Shown here one piece after another: positions 1-8,168 of a stretch of DNA of 33,331 nucleotides; position 1 is the stretch's first letter, and each line of letters opens with the position of its first letter. The position numbers were made by a program, and so were the translations under genes. The stretch is from CAYNST01 sp964399955 (GTDB lineage Bacteria; Pseudomonadota; Gammaproteobacteria; Pseudomonadales; Cellvibrionaceae): positions 1 through 33,331 of the forward strand of contig CAYNST010000027.1 of NCBI GenBank assembly GCA_964399955.1, read 5' to 3'. A model generated the notes under the pieces. The model searched no databases and was not told the origin of the DNA. It saw only the letters and a program-made list of their open reading frames with translations.

Positions 1-74
1 GTCCACTACATTGTCTTGCACGGTAAAGTCTCCAAAATTGGGCCGGTTAGGCTCCGCCCAGACGGGGCCGGGTA

Positions 75-82
75 AACGGTGA
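75..82. repeat. Target-site duplication, left copy (AACGGTGA)
   Basis: An 8-bp direct repeat immediately outside the left terminal inverted repeat of the MITE. The identical sequence lies at 224-231, immediately outside the right terminal repeat. The exact abutment on both sides supports insertion by a transposase that makes 8-bp staggered cuts. Confidence 0.8.
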
Positions 83-223
83 GTAACTATTCAGCTCACG
101 CCCGAATTTGCCCATAGCGGCGTTCAAAAATGGTCATTTACACATGTAAACTCACATTTTCTGCCTTGCTCTGCTCAAATTCGAACGCAATCTGAACAGT
201 CACGGGAAGAGCTGAATAGTTAC
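83..223. mobile_element. MITE-like element with 15-bp TIRs and 8-bp target duplication
   Basis: A 141-bp non-coding element. Its left end is GTAACTATTCAGCTC (83-97) and its right end is the exact reverse complement (209-223). It is flanked by a perfect 8-bp direct repeat, AACGGTGA, at 75-82 and 224-231, which is the signature of a target-site duplication. Ends beginning GTAA and 8-bp duplications are typical of the IS66 family, so I infer a non-autonomous IS66-like MITE; no transposase is present. Inside the right end there is an imperfect second copy of the terminal motif, GTGACTGTTCAGATT read on the minus strand, about 20 bp inward, possibly a second transposase site. The middle holds the near-palindrome TTTACACATGTAAA. 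A related inverted copy begins at 33243. Confidence 0.85.
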
Positions 224-231
224 AACGGTGA
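224..231. repeat. Target-site duplication, right copy (AACGGTGA)
   Basis: Right partner of the 8-bp direct repeat at 75-82. It directly abuts the right terminal inverted repeat of the MITE. Confidence 0.8.
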
Positions 232-492
232 AACAATTGGGGAATCTGCGCGGGCCTGAAACAGGCTTCAGCCGCCGGCAACGGAATAACCACTGCAACT
301 CGTCAGCGCGCGCTTGCACCTGCCCACCACCACCGGATGCTCTGAATATTTGCTAAGATAGGGGCGCGATCGATTTTTTAAAGCGCGTGCCGCTGCCGAT
401 AGTCAATCAGCCACGGGCCGGCTACACCGCCGGGCAACTGCGCAACCGGATGTATGTGCCCGCGCTTGGCATCCAAGAGCGGTGAACAAGCC
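232..492. other. Non-coding stretch downstream of the phaR-like gene
   Basis: This stretch lies between the MITE and the stop codon of the minus-strand phaR-like gene. I see no convincing gene. A plus-strand open frame that starts at 454 is antisense to the phaR-like gene and has no family resemblance. A short hairpin (GCCTG, AAA, CAGGC at about 257-269) has no following T-run, so I do not call it a terminator. Confidence 0.5.
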
Positions 493-954
493 TCAGCTCA
501 ACTGGCCGCTGGTGTCGACGTCAGCGGGGGCCGCATCCGCCGCAGCAGTCTCTTCAGCGGGCGCCTGCTCGGGCTCTGCCGTTTGGCTGCCGCCGTAACT
601 GCCGGTTTTTCGCGTCTCGAATGGCAGGCTGCCGGGCGACGCTTCGGCGGCCTCAAGGAATGCCTGCAGGCTTTGTTGCAGGCGGTTGTGCATATCGGCC
701 TGACCGGCTCCGCCATATTGACGAATCAGCTCCTGCAGCAAATCCTGCGACAAAATGGCATATTGCTGCAGGGTTTCGTGCTCTGTGATGATTTGCAGCA
801 GTATTTGCCGACTGATGTCGACACCGGTTTTGGAATCCACCACCTGAAAAGGCCGGCTCTGTTTGACCAGCTCCTTAACGGTTTCCAGATTGATGTAATG
901 GCTCTTGGAGGTGTCGTAAAGCCGGCGGTTAGGGTATTTCTTGATTGTGATCAC
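493..954 (-). CDS. phaR: PhaR-type polyhydroxyalkanoate synthesis regulator
   Basis: A 153-residue protein of the PHB/PHA accumulation regulator family. These cytoplasmic repressors bind DNA and, in known members, PHA granules, and control phasin and PHA genes. The N-terminal domain is seen directly: it begins ITIKKYPNRRLYDT (residues 2-15), followed by INLETVKELV and VVDSKTGVDISRQIL, all classic for the family. The C-terminal third is rich in Ala, Glu and Pro and looks disordered. I chose the GTG at 954 because the conserved domain starts at the next residue. The open frame continues to 1113, but that extension is not conserved in character. Only a weak Shine-Dalgarno (GAGACAGG) precedes it. 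No phasin or PHA synthase gene is nearby, so its target is unknown. Confidence 0.88.
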   Translation of the reverse strand: MITIKKYPNRRLYDTSKSHYINLETVKELVKQSRPFQVVDSKTGVDISRQILLQIITEHETLQQYAILSQDLLQELIRQYGGAGQADMHNRLQQSLQAFLEAAEASPGSLPFETRKTGSYGGSQTAEPEQAPAEETAAADAAPADVDTSGQLS

Positions 955-1079
955 GGCCTGTCTCACACTGATTGAACATTGGATGTCGGGCGGTGGACCT
1001 AGGCACTGCAGGTAAATCCAATCACCCACTCGTCTTTCGCCGGCGGCATTCGCAGACGGTAAAGCATAACTGCGGACAG

Positions 1080-1904
1080 TCAAGGCCCCTCGTCCAGGGC
1101 CAGTTGCTGCCAAACTCTGCGCAACAACTCGGTGCTGCCGGGGGCTAGATCAACCTCCGGCTCTAACCTCGCCAGGTGCCAATCCACCGCCCAGCTAACC
1201 GATGCTCCGGGTGCCATTGCCTGAAAAACCCCTTGCTGCTCCATCTCGATGTAAGCATTGTCCACATCGGCATGGCCGTATATTTCTATTTCGGCCTCGC
1301 CCGGTGCGGTGTCTTCTAATGCAATGGGCTCAAAGCGTTTGATCAACAACAACCCGTTACCGGCATTGGCCAGCCAGCCCCGGCTGCCATCACCAAACAA
1401 TTTGGCGTGCTGGCTCAGCCGCTCCGGCCGATACTCGTGCCAGACCACGCCATCCCGCAGTTGAAACTCCCCCGTGGACTCGGTGCGCGGTGCCCGTGCG
1501 CTTTGATAAAACGTGAGGCCGCCCGGCAGCCGGGTTATTTCCCAGGGCGCGTAATGGACCTTCTGCTGCGTCGTGTTGCGCATGCAATAAGTCACGCGGA
1601 GGACACCGCCCTGCAGTTCAAACCGCTTGCCTACCTGCAGGCCAGTGGTGGCGCAATTTTGGCTGCTCAACAGCAGCCCGACGGCCTCCTGCTCCACGCG
1701 ATAAGCGGCCTTGTCCAGAGTGTGCGGCGGCGGCCAACCCCAGGCGCTTTGAGGACTGGGCCAAAAGGTGGAGCCGATCTCCGGCGCCTGGCTCACCAGC
1801 GAATTGCGCCCATCAATGCTGAACTCGACGATATGAGCACCAAGATCAGCATCAACCTTAACGCGATGGCGCCCGTCTTCAAGAACAAATACATGCTGCT
1901 GCAT
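1080..1904 (-). CDS. DUF4380 family protein (galactose-mutarotase-like fold)
   Basis: A 274-residue protein without signal peptide or membrane segment. The features G-x-TFWPSPQ-x-WGWPPP (about residues 44-60), the central NTTQQKVHYAPWEITRLPGGLTF region (written here in family terms as APWE-TR-GG) and the overall beta-rich pattern match DUF4380, a family related to aldose 1-epimerase-like carbohydrate-binding folds. The reaction is not known. It is transcribed away from the cellobiose phosphorylase gene across a 504-bp intergenic region, so a sugar-related role is plausible but inferred only from fold and neighbour. Its end lies 125 bp before the phaR-like start. The ATG at 1904 is the first in frame and leads directly into the conserved beta-strands. 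Confidence 0.75.
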   Translation of the reverse strand: MQQHVFVLEDGRHRVKVDADLGAHIVEFSIDGRNSLVSQAPEIGSTFWPSPQSAWGWPPPHTLDKAAYRVEQEAVGLLLSSQNCATTGLQVGKRFELQGGVLRVTYCMRNTTQQKVHYAPWEITRLPGGLTFYQSARAPRTESTGEFQLRDGVVWHEYRPERLSQHAKLFGDGSRGWLANAGNGLLLIKRFEPIALEDTAPGEAEIEIYGHADVDNAYIEMEQQGVFQAMAPGASVSWAVDWHLARLEPEVDLAPGSTELLRRVWQQLALDEGP

Positions 1905-2408
1905 AGGATGCGTTCCGGTTCACGCAGTAATGAGGGCTGCGACCAAACCCAGCCAACTCCACGGTTCAGTACCTGCGTCAATGTGCCCGATTTACCGGCA
2001 AAAAACCAGTAGTGCCCGCTAACAAAGCTGCATTAATTTGGCCTGCGTTCACCGTGCAACAGGTTTATGGGCAGCCCCCTCAAATTCGCTGGCGCAGTGT
2101 AGTATCATGCGCGGGTTTTTAACCCTGCCCCACTAGGTCCATGCACGTCAGGTTGCGCGGGCGCCGCCTAACGCTGCCGCAGGTCACTGCGCTGCTCAGC
2201 AGAAACCACGGCTCAGATGCCGGCGGTTGTTTGCAGCAGCCAGGAATAGCGGCCGACCGTCGCGGAACAGGTAAAAATGCAGTCGTCTCTGGTACCTTGA
2301 CCTGGCCAGAGCATCCAAAGGCCCGGCAGCGCCCGCACAAAAACTGCCTGAAGCCCCAGGTACCGCCTTAAGCAATTACGTAAACGCCAACTACAAGGTA
2401 TACAAACT
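1905..2408. other. Divergent intergenic region, DUF4380 gene and cellobiose phosphorylase
   Basis: A 504-bp region that should hold the promoters for both flanking genes. Short open frames on both strands (about 73 and 76 codons) have no recognisable family and look like chance frames. Visible elements are a small perfect hairpin GGGTTTTTAACCC (2113-2125) and the palindrome TTACGTAA (about 2376-2383) just upstream of the phosphorylase start. I could not find a convincing -35/-10 pair or a clear operator. Confidence 0.4.
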
Positions 2409-4844
2409 ATGAAATTTGGTCACTTTGACGACGCTGCCCGTGAATACGTCATCACCAATCCACGCACGCCCTGGCCGTGGATCAACTACCTCGGCAATGA
2501 AGACTTTTTCAGTTTGGTATCCAATACCGGGGGCGGCTACACCTTTTATAAAGACGCAAAATTCCGTCGCCTGACCCGCTACCGCTACAACAGCGTGCCC
2601 ATCGACAACGGCGGCAAGTATTTCTACATCAACGACGGCGGCGATGTTTGGTCACCGGGCTGGAAGCCGGTCAAGGCAGAGCTGGACAACTACAGCTGCC
2701 GTCACGGTATGAGCTACACCAAAATCAGCGGCGAGCGCAACGGCCTGCAGGCCGAGGTTCAATATTTTATTCCGCTGGGCACCTGGGCCGAAGTGCAAAA
2801 GGTGACACTGCGCAACAACTCGGACAAGCCAAAGAACTTTAAGCTGTTCTCCTTGATCGAGTGGTGCCTGTGGAACGCGGAAGACGACATGACCAACTTC
2901 CAGCGCAACTTCTCCACCGGCGAGGTCGAAATTCAGGACTCCACCATCTACCACAAAACGGAGTTCAAGGAGCGTCGCAACCACTACGCCTTCTACTCTG
3001 TCAATGCACCAATTTCCGGTTTTGATACCGACCGCGAGACCTTTGTTGGCCTGTACAACAACTTCGACAAGCCCGACGTTGTCTTTGAGGGCAAGTCGCG
3101 CAATTCCCACGCCCATGGCTGGTCACCCATAGCATCCCACTGCCTGGAGATATCTCTGGCGCCAGGCGAAGAAAAAGTCCTGTCGTTTGTGTTGGGTTAC
3201 ATAGAAGTAGAGCCGGACAACAAGTGGGAAAGCAAAAACGTCATCAACAAAGACCCGGCCAAAGAAGTGATGGCTCGCTTTGATACCGCAGAAAAAGTTG
3301 ACGCCGAGCTGGAAAAACTGAAGAACTACTGGACCAACCTGCTGGCAACCTACCAGTTGAACAGCGGCGACGAGCGCCTGGACCGCATGGTCAACATTTG
3401 GAATCAGTACCAGTGCATGGTCACCTTCAACATGAGCCGCAGCGCCTCATTTTTTGAGTCCGGCATTGGCCGTGGCATGGGCTTTCGCGATTCCAACCAG
3501 GATCTGATCGGTTTTGTGCACCAGGTGCCCGAGCGCGCCCGCCAGCGTATTCTGGACATTGCCGCCACCCAGTTTGAAGACGGCTCTGCCTACCACCAGT
3601 ACCAGCCGCTGACCAAGCGCGGCAACCACGCGGTGGGCGGCAACTTCAACGACGACCCGCTGTGGCTGATTTTGTCCACCACAGACTACATCAAGGAAAC
3701 CGGCGACTTCTCCATCCTCGAAGCCCAGGTGCCCTACGACAATGACGAGAGCAAAGCCACCAGCCACTTTGAGCACTTGAAGCGCTCGTTCTATCACACC
3801 GTCAACAACCTTGGCCCCCACGGCCTGCCGCTGATTGGCCGCGCAGACTGGAACGACTGCCTGAACCTGAACTGTTTCTCCAACGACCCGAACGAATCCT
3901 TCCAGACCACCAATAACAAGATGGGCAGAACCGCCGAATCCTTGATGATTGCCGGCCTGTTTGTGCTCTATGGCAAGGAATTTATCAAGCTGAGCCGCGA
4001 AGTCGGCAAAAACGACGAAGCCGACCAGGCGCAGAAGCACGTTGACGATATGATTGCCGCCGTTAAAAAAGACGGCTGGGACGGCGACTGGTATCTGCGC
4101 GCCTACGACTACTACGGCAAGAAGATCGGCAGCAAGGAAAACGAAGAAGGCAAGATCTTTATCGAGTCGCAGGGCTTCTGCGGCATGGCCGGCATTGGCC
4201 TGGAAGAAGGCATGGTGCAGAAGTCCATGGATTCAGTGAAGGAGTGGCTGGACACCGACTACGGCATTGTGCTGCAACAGCCGGCGTTCACCAAGTACTA
4301 CATAGAGTACGGTGAGATATCCACCTACCCTGCAGGCTACAAGGAAAACGCCGGCATCTTCTGCCACAACAACCCGTGGATCATGATTGCCGAAACCCTG
4401 CTGGGCAACGGCGACCGCGCGTTTGACTATTACCGCAAGATCACCCCGGCCTTCCTGGAAGAAATCAGCGACCTGCACCGTGTGGAGCCCTACGTTTACG
4501 CGCAGATGATTGCCGGCAAGGACGCCGCCAAACCCGGCGAAGCCAAAAACTCCTGGCTGACCGGCACCGCCGCCTGGAACTTTGCGGCCATCACCCAGTA
4601 CATACTGGGCATCAAGCCGGATTACCACGGCCTGAGCGTCAACCCCTGCATCCCCAAGGATTGGAACGGTTTTACCGTGTCGCGCAAATTTCGCGGCGCA
4701 ACCTATAACATAGAAGTTAAAAACCCGTCGCATGTCAGCAAGGGCATCAAGTCCTTGACCGTCAACGGTGAAACGGTCAGCGGTACGGTCATCCCAACTG
4801 CCGAAGCGGGAAGCGAAGTTAACGTAGAAGTCATCCTCGGCTAA
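2409..4844 (+). CDS. Cellobiose phosphorylase (GH94)
   Basis: An 811-residue GH94 enzyme. It reversibly splits cellobiose with inorganic phosphate to alpha-glucose-1-phosphate and glucose in the cytoplasm, sparing ATP compared with hydrolysis plus kinase. The length matches characterised cellobiose phosphorylases (about 810-820). The N-terminal half is the family beta-sandwich, with YLGNEDFFSLVSNTGGGY at about 28-45 and RRLTRYRYNSVP at about 54-65. The (alpha/alpha)6 barrel follows. RADWNDCLNLN (478-488) contains the DWND motif (480-483) in which the family's general acid Asp lies. There is no signal peptide, so cellobiose must be imported by a transporter not in this window. A strong terminator follows at 4866. 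Chitobiose or cellodextrin phosphorylase are the alternatives; the close match of N-terminal and catalytic motifs favours cellobiose. Confidence 0.93.
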   Translation: MKFGHFDDAAREYVITNPRTPWPWINYLGNEDFFSLVSNTGGGYTFYKDAKFRRLTRYRYNSVPIDNGGKYFYINDGGDVWSPGWKPVKAELDNYSCRHGMSYTKISGERNGLQAEVQYFIPLGTWAEVQKVTLRNNSDKPKNFKLFSLIEWCLWNAEDDMTNFQRNFSTGEVEIQDSTIYHKTEFKERRNHYAFYSVNAPISGFDTDRETFVGLYNNFDKPDVVFEGKSRNSHAHGWSPIASHCLEISLAPGEEKVLSFVLGYIEVEPDNKWESKNVINKDPAKEVMARFDTAEKVDAELEKLKNYWTNLLATYQLNSGDERLDRMVNIWNQYQCMVTFNMSRSASFFESGIGRGMGFRDSNQDLIGFVHQVPERARQRILDIAATQFEDGSAYHQYQPLTKRGNHAVGGNFNDDPLWLILSTTDYIKETGDFSILEAQVPYDNDESKATSHFEHLKRSFYHTVNNLGPHGLPLIGRADWNDCLNLNCFSNDPNESFQTTNNKMGRTAESLMIAGLFVLYGKEFIKLSREVGKNDEADQAQKHVDDMIAAVKKDGWDGDWYLRAYDYYGKKIGSKENEEGKIFIESQGFCGMAGIGLEEGMVQKSMDSVKEWLDTDYGIVLQQPAFTKYYIEYGEISTYPAGYKENAGIFCHNNPWIMIAETLLGNGDRAFDYYRKITPAFLEEISDLHRVEPYVYAQMIAGKDAAKPGEAKNSWLTGTAAWNFAAITQYILGIKPDYHGLSVNPCIPKDWNGFTVSRKFRGATYNIEVKNPSHVSKGIKSLTVNGETVSGTVIPTAEAGSEVNVEVILG

Positions 4845-4865
4845 GGGCTAAGCAGCCCTGCCTTG

Positions 4866-4903
4866 AAAAAGCCGGCGCAGCCCAAGCTGCCCGGCTTTTT
4901 TTT
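4866..4903. terminator. Bidirectional intrinsic terminator
   Basis: The hairpin pairs AAAAAGCCGG with CCGGCTTTTT and GCAGC with GCTGC, with a one-base bulge and a CCAA loop, followed by a T-run. It ends transcription of cellobiose phosphorylase on the plus strand. The A-run on the left lets it also serve the minus-strand sdhE-ygfX unit, which ends at 4916. Confidence 0.88.
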
Positions 4904-4915
4904 CGTCTGCCGCTT

Positions 4916-5335
4916 TTAGTGCGCTTTGCGACCACCCAACCAAACCCGCAGGCGGCGCAGATCATCGGCTGCGGCGGAGTCCCCCAGCAGTACCAGTTGC
5001 CAGACCTGGCTGTGGGATTTGAGCGGCAGGATCACCAAACCTGGAACATTCAGCGGCGCGCCGCGCAACTCTACCGCCAGGCTCTGCTCACCCGCAGAAA
5101 CGCGCAGGCGCTCGTCGTAAATGTGCAAGGCGCGAATGCCGCAAAGCCTCCGCCATCCAAGGTAGGCCCGCCACGCCAGCAGCCCCCAAACCAGCAGCAG
5201 CGCTAGCCGCACAAGCGCCGGCATGGGCAGCAGCAGCAAGATCAGGCAAACGCCGACGTACAGTGCCAGCCACAGAATTTGCAGCCGGCGGGACGGGCGC
5301 AGGGCAATGTTAAGTGGGGGTGCGGGTAAGGGCAT
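4916..5335 (-). CDS. ygfX: YgfX (CptA)-like membrane protein
   Basis: A 139-residue inner-membrane protein partnered with SdhE. Two adjacent hydrophobic helices occupy roughly residues 20-55, separated by a short turn, and a soluble C-terminal domain ends in RLRVWLGGRK. This size, topology and its position after sdhE are typical of YgfX, also described as CptA in a proposed toxin-antitoxin pair; that toxin role is debated. I chose the ATG at 5335, which overlaps the sdhE stop by 26 bp, over an in-frame TTG at 5356. The overlap suggests translational coupling. Confidence 0.82.
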   Translation of the reverse strand: MPLPAPPLNIALRPSRRLQILWLALYVGVCLILLLLPMPALVRLALLLVWGLLAWRAYLGWRRLCGIRALHIYDERLRVSAGEQSLAVELRGAPLNVPGLVILPLKSHSQVWQLVLLGDSAAADDLRRLRVWLGGRKAH

Positions 5336-5561
5336 GCTGACGCACAAGCTGGACAATATGCGCTATGGCGGGGTCCTCCGGCTCTACCCGGTGCAACAGC
5401 CAGGCAAACATATCCTGGTCTTCACACTCCAGCAACTGCTGAAACATGACCTGCTCCTGCTCCGGCAAGCTCTGGTAACGCTCCTGCACAAAGGGCAACA
5501 GGATAAGATCCAGCTCCAGCATACCTCGACGACTGCCCCAGAGAATTCGGTTGTAGTGCAT
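5310..5561 (-). CDS. sdhE: FAD assembly factor SdhE
   Basis: An 83-residue SdhE/YgfY family protein. In known members it promotes covalent attachment of FAD to succinate dehydrogenase and fumarate reductase flavoprotein subunits. The conserved RGMLELD motif is at residues 12-18 (RGxxE), and the acidic FxxLLECEDQDMFAWL region sits in the middle. The start is the ATG at 5561, which gives the usual length; the frame remains open about 11 codons upstream without family similarity. It overlaps ygfX downstream and lies divergent to ygfZ, a very common gammaproteobacterial arrangement that links two flavin/Fe-S maintenance factors. Confidence 0.92.
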   Translation of the reverse strand: MHYNRILWGSRRGMLELDLILLPFVQERYQSLPEQEQVMFQQLLECEDQDMFAWLLHRVEPEDPAIAHIVQLVRQHALTRTPT

Positions 5562-5592
5562 TGGTCGTCTCGTTGATTGGCTTAAGGCCCAC

Positions 5593-5621
5593 ATTGTACC
5601 CGATTGCAGAGACGGTCTAAA
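5593..5621 (-). promoter_or_regulatory. Putative sigma-70 promoter of sdhE-ygfX
   Basis: On the minus strand, TTTAGA (5616-5621) and TACAAT (5593-5598) are separated by 17 bp. The -10 matches 5 of 6 and the -35 matches 4 of 6 consensus bases. It lies about 30 bp before the sdhE start codon. Predicted from sequence only. Confidence 0.55.
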
Positions 5622-5662
5622 TTGCTAAACTGACCGGCCGTTAAACCGCGCAAGGCGAGTGT

Positions 5663-6643
5663 ATGAATCAGTGGCAGGCCTTTTTGCAAACCCAGGACGC
5701 GCTTGATCAGGACAGGTCAACAGCGCAGGACACACTACCGGCCGCCCGGCTGATCCCTATGCAGGAGCACAGCCTGATTACCGTGGAGGGCGCCGACGCG
5801 CAAAAATTCCTGCAGGGCCAACTAACCTGCGACCTGCGGCGGCTGGAGCAGGCGCACAGCCTGCTTGGCGCCCACTGCAACCCCAAGGGCCGCATGATCA
5901 GCAGCTTCCAGATTGCCGGCAGCCCGCACTGCATCTCCCTGCGCCTGCACAACAGTATTGCCGACTCGGCCACCGAGGCCCTCCACAAATACATTGTCTT
6001 CTCCAAGGCGAAAATACGGCGCGACGAGCGATTGGCGCTGGCACTGCTGGGTGACCTGCCGCCCCAGGCACTGCCTTTCGAGCCGCCCGCAGCCGGCCAG
6101 GCGCGCACCGAAAACGGCCTTACCATAATCAACCATGGCGGTGGCTATCTGGAGCTGTGGCTGACGGCCGATCATCTGCAAGTCCACGGGCAGCAACTGT
6201 TGCGCCATTGCCGCCTCGACGACGGCGAGCAACTGAAGCTGCACTGGATCCGCTGCGGGCTGGCAGAGGTGCAAGCCGCCAGCCAGGACGCCTTCCTTCC
6301 GCAAATGTTCAACTATCATCTGCTGGACGCCATCAGCTTCAAAAAAGGCTGCTATACCGGGCAGGAAATTGTGGCGCGCATGCAGTACCGGGGCCAGCTC
6401 AAAAAGCACACCTACCGCGCGGCACTGAAGCCCGGCTGCCCGGTTGCCGTCGGCTGCGAGCTGCGCAGCGCAAGCGCGCCGGACAAGCCGGCAGGCACGG
6501 TTGTGGCCTCGGCCTGCACCGCAGAGGCGTGCGAGATCCTGCTGGTGGCCACGGCTGAAATCGCGGCCAGCCAGAGCCTTCATTTAAGCGCTGATCCGGC
6601 TCACAAAGTCGAGTGGTTGGACCTGCCCTATGCTATACCTTAA
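5663..6643 (+). CDS. ygfZ: YgfZ folate-binding Fe-S maintenance protein
   Basis: A 326-residue protein of the YgfZ/GcvT-related family. Known members bind tetrahydrofolate and support assembly or repair of Fe-S proteins such as MiaB. The family signature KGCYTGQE, with its essential Cys, is seen at 228-235, followed by IVARMQYRG. The N-terminal part shows VEGADAQKFLQGQLT at about 41-55, as in GcvT-like proteins. Length is close to the E. coli protein (326). The ATG at 5663 is preceded by AAGGCGAG. It is divergent from sdhE, the usual partner arrangement. Confidence 0.95.
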   Translation: MNQWQAFLQTQDALDQDRSTAQDTLPAARLIPMQEHSLITVEGADAQKFLQGQLTCDLRRLEQAHSLLGAHCNPKGRMISSFQIAGSPHCISLRLHNSIADSATEALHKYIVFSKAKIRRDERLALALLGDLPPQALPFEPPAAGQARTENGLTIINHGGGYLELWLTADHLQVHGQQLLRHCRLDDGEQLKLHWIRCGLAEVQAASQDAFLPQMFNYHLLDAISFKKGCYTGQEIVARMQYRGQLKKHTYRAALKPGCPVAVGCELRSASAPDKPAGTVVASACTAEACEILLVATAEIAASQSLHLSADPAHKVEWLDLPYAIP

Positions 6644-6762
6644 GGGAGATTGTCCCGAACGGCACGCGGCCGGCAAAAGCAGCCCGGAGCTAACAACCCG
6701 GGCGTTCGCGCTCCGCTGACGGGCCGCTAGAACTGCTGTTTATTTTACGGATTCCCAACACT

Positions 6763-7578
6763 ATGACGACGCTTGCTGCCAAAGTTTGCCACGAGATCAG
6801 CGCGGCTATCGATTCCGACAAACTGGTACTGCCCACCATGCCGGAGATGGCCGTGAGAGTGAGGGATGTGGCAGAAAACCCGGACGCTGATATCAAACAG
6901 CTGGGCGCGGTGATCAGCGGCGATGCGGCCCTGACCGCGCGCATCATCAAGGTGGCCAACAGCGCCATGTTTCGCGGTACCAAAGAAATCGAAGACCTGA
7001 ACATGGCACTCATGCGCCTGGGCATGCACACCACCTGCAGCCTGGCCACCGGCCTGGCAATGGAGCAGATGTTTCAGGCAACCACGGATATGGTCGATAA
7101 ACGCCTGCGTCAGGTCTGGGCCATGTCCAGCGAGATTGCCGGCGTATCCGCACTGCTTTGCAAGCAACACACAAAACTGAGGCCGGATCAGGCATCGCTG
7201 GCGGGCTTGCTGCACCAGATCGGCGTGCTGCCCATCCTGTCCTACGCGGAGTACCACCCCCGCCTGCTCAAAGACAGCATCACCCTGGAGGCCATCATTC
7301 AGGAGATTCACCCTCAACTGGGCGCGCGCATCCTCACGGCCTGGGACTTCCCGAAAGAAATCTGCAACGTGCCCTTGGACTACCTGAATTTTCAGCGCCA
7401 GACCGAACGCGCCGACTACGCAGACATAGTCACGGTGGCCACGCTGCAAACGTCACCGCAGCTGTTTGCCGAGCTGGACTTCAACCAGGTGGGGGCGTTT
7501 GAGCGCCTGGGGCTGGAAGCCCGCCCGGAAAACCCGAAGATGGAAGAACTTGGCGCCGCAGCACAACTGTTCTTCTGA
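6763..7578 (+). CDS. HDOD domain signalling protein
   Basis: A 271-residue single-domain HDOD protein. HDOD domains resemble HD phosphohydrolases but lack the metal-binding residues, and act in signalling and regulation in many proteobacteria. The pattern LPTMPEMAVRVRDVAENPDAD (about 23-43), the KVANSAMFRG stretch (about 65-74) and LAGLLHQIGVLPIL (about 146-159) are typical. No output domain is fused, so it is likely an adaptor whose partner is not encoded next door. It stands alone between ygfZ and rpsT, 119 bp after ygfZ. Its pathway is unknown. Confidence 0.88.
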   Translation: MTTLAAKVCHEISAAIDSDKLVLPTMPEMAVRVRDVAENPDADIKQLGAVISGDAALTARIIKVANSAMFRGTKEIEDLNMALMRLGMHTTCSLATGLAMEQMFQATTDMVDKRLRQVWAMSSEIAGVSALLCKQHTKLRPDQASLAGLLHQIGVLPILSYAEYHPRLLKDSITLEAIIQEIHPQLGARILTAWDFPKEICNVPLDYLNFQRQTERADYADIVTVATLQTSPQLFAELDFNQVGAFERLGLEARPENPKMEELGAAAQLFF

Positions 7579-7644
7579 TACAGACTGCCAACGTCGCCGA
7601 ACGCCACCGGTCGGCGACGCTCGTTATTTAACCGCCACCCACTA

Positions 7645-7672
7645 TTGACAGCGCGCTTCAAACAAGGATAAT
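7645..7672 (+). promoter_or_regulatory. Strong sigma-70 promoter of rpsT
   Basis: TTGACA (7645-7650, perfect) and GATAAT (7667-7672, 5 of 6) are separated by 16 bp. Transcription would start near 7679, giving a leader of about 73 nt before the GTG start of rpsT. A strong promoter fits a ribosomal protein gene. Confidence 0.75.
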
Positions 7673-7751
7673 ACCGCGTCCTTGATTCGGCCGATCTCAG
7701 CAAATTCTGCAGCCGAAGAACCCGAACACGAATTACAGTAGGAGCACTCCG

Positions 7752-8024
7752 GTGGCCAACACACCCCAAGCCAGAAAACGCGCCCGTCAAAACGACAAAG
7801 CCCGTGCGCACAACGCCAGCCTGCGCTCCATGGCGCGCACTTACCTCAAAAAAGTGATCAACGCCATCCAAAGTGGCGACGTTGAAGCCGCCAAAACAGC
7901 TTACGCTGCAGCCGTGCCGGTAATTGACCGCATGGCGGACAAAGACATCTTTCACAAGAACAAAGCCGCTCGTCACAAGAGCCGCCTGAACGCCCAGATC
8001 AAAGCGATGAGCGCCGCCGCCTAA
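7752..8024 (+). CDS. rpsT: 30S ribosomal protein S20
   Basis: A 90-residue S20, which binds 16S rRNA early in 30S assembly. The N-terminus reads ANTPQARKRARQNDKARAHN, and the basic helical pattern through to KSRLNAQIKA is diagnostic. It starts with GTG at 7752, preceded by AGGAG about 7 nt upstream. A non-ATG start recalls E. coli rpsT, whose UUG start is linked to translational autoregulation; that this applies here is inference. It has its own promoter and terminator, so it is monocistronic. Confidence 0.97.
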   Translation: MANTPQARKRARQNDKARAHNASLRSMARTYLKKVINAIQSGDVEAAKTAYAAAVPVIDRMADKDIFHKNKAARHKSRLNAQIKAMSAAA

Positions 8025-8055
8025 CCCCCGGCTACCGCCCCTGCTTGCTCGCTGC

Positions 8056-8080
8056 AAAAAGCCGACACTGTCGGCTTTTT
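8056..8080. terminator. Bidirectional terminator between rpsT and hisC-like gene
   Basis: A perfect 11-bp stem, AAAAAGCCGAC paired with GTCGGCTTTTT around an ACT loop. The T-run serves rpsT on the plus strand, and the left A-run can serve the convergent hisC-like gene that ends at 8169. Confidence 0.9.
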
Positions 8081-8168
8081 GTGTTGTCGGCTCACTGAGT
8101 TGTCAGCGGCCCGCCAAATCTGCAAAAGCCCCGCGCGGCCAAACACCGCACGGTCTGGAGCAGCCCGC

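Noticed and set aside
454..975. 173-codon plus-strand frame at the left end
   Set aside because: It is antisense to the clearly recognisable phaR-like gene and has no family resemblance; typical shadow frame in GC-rich DNA.
2119..2371. Two short overlapping frames in the region before cellobiose phosphorylase
   Set aside because: They lie on opposite strands over the same bases, with no Shine-Dalgarno or family similarity; more likely promoter DNA.
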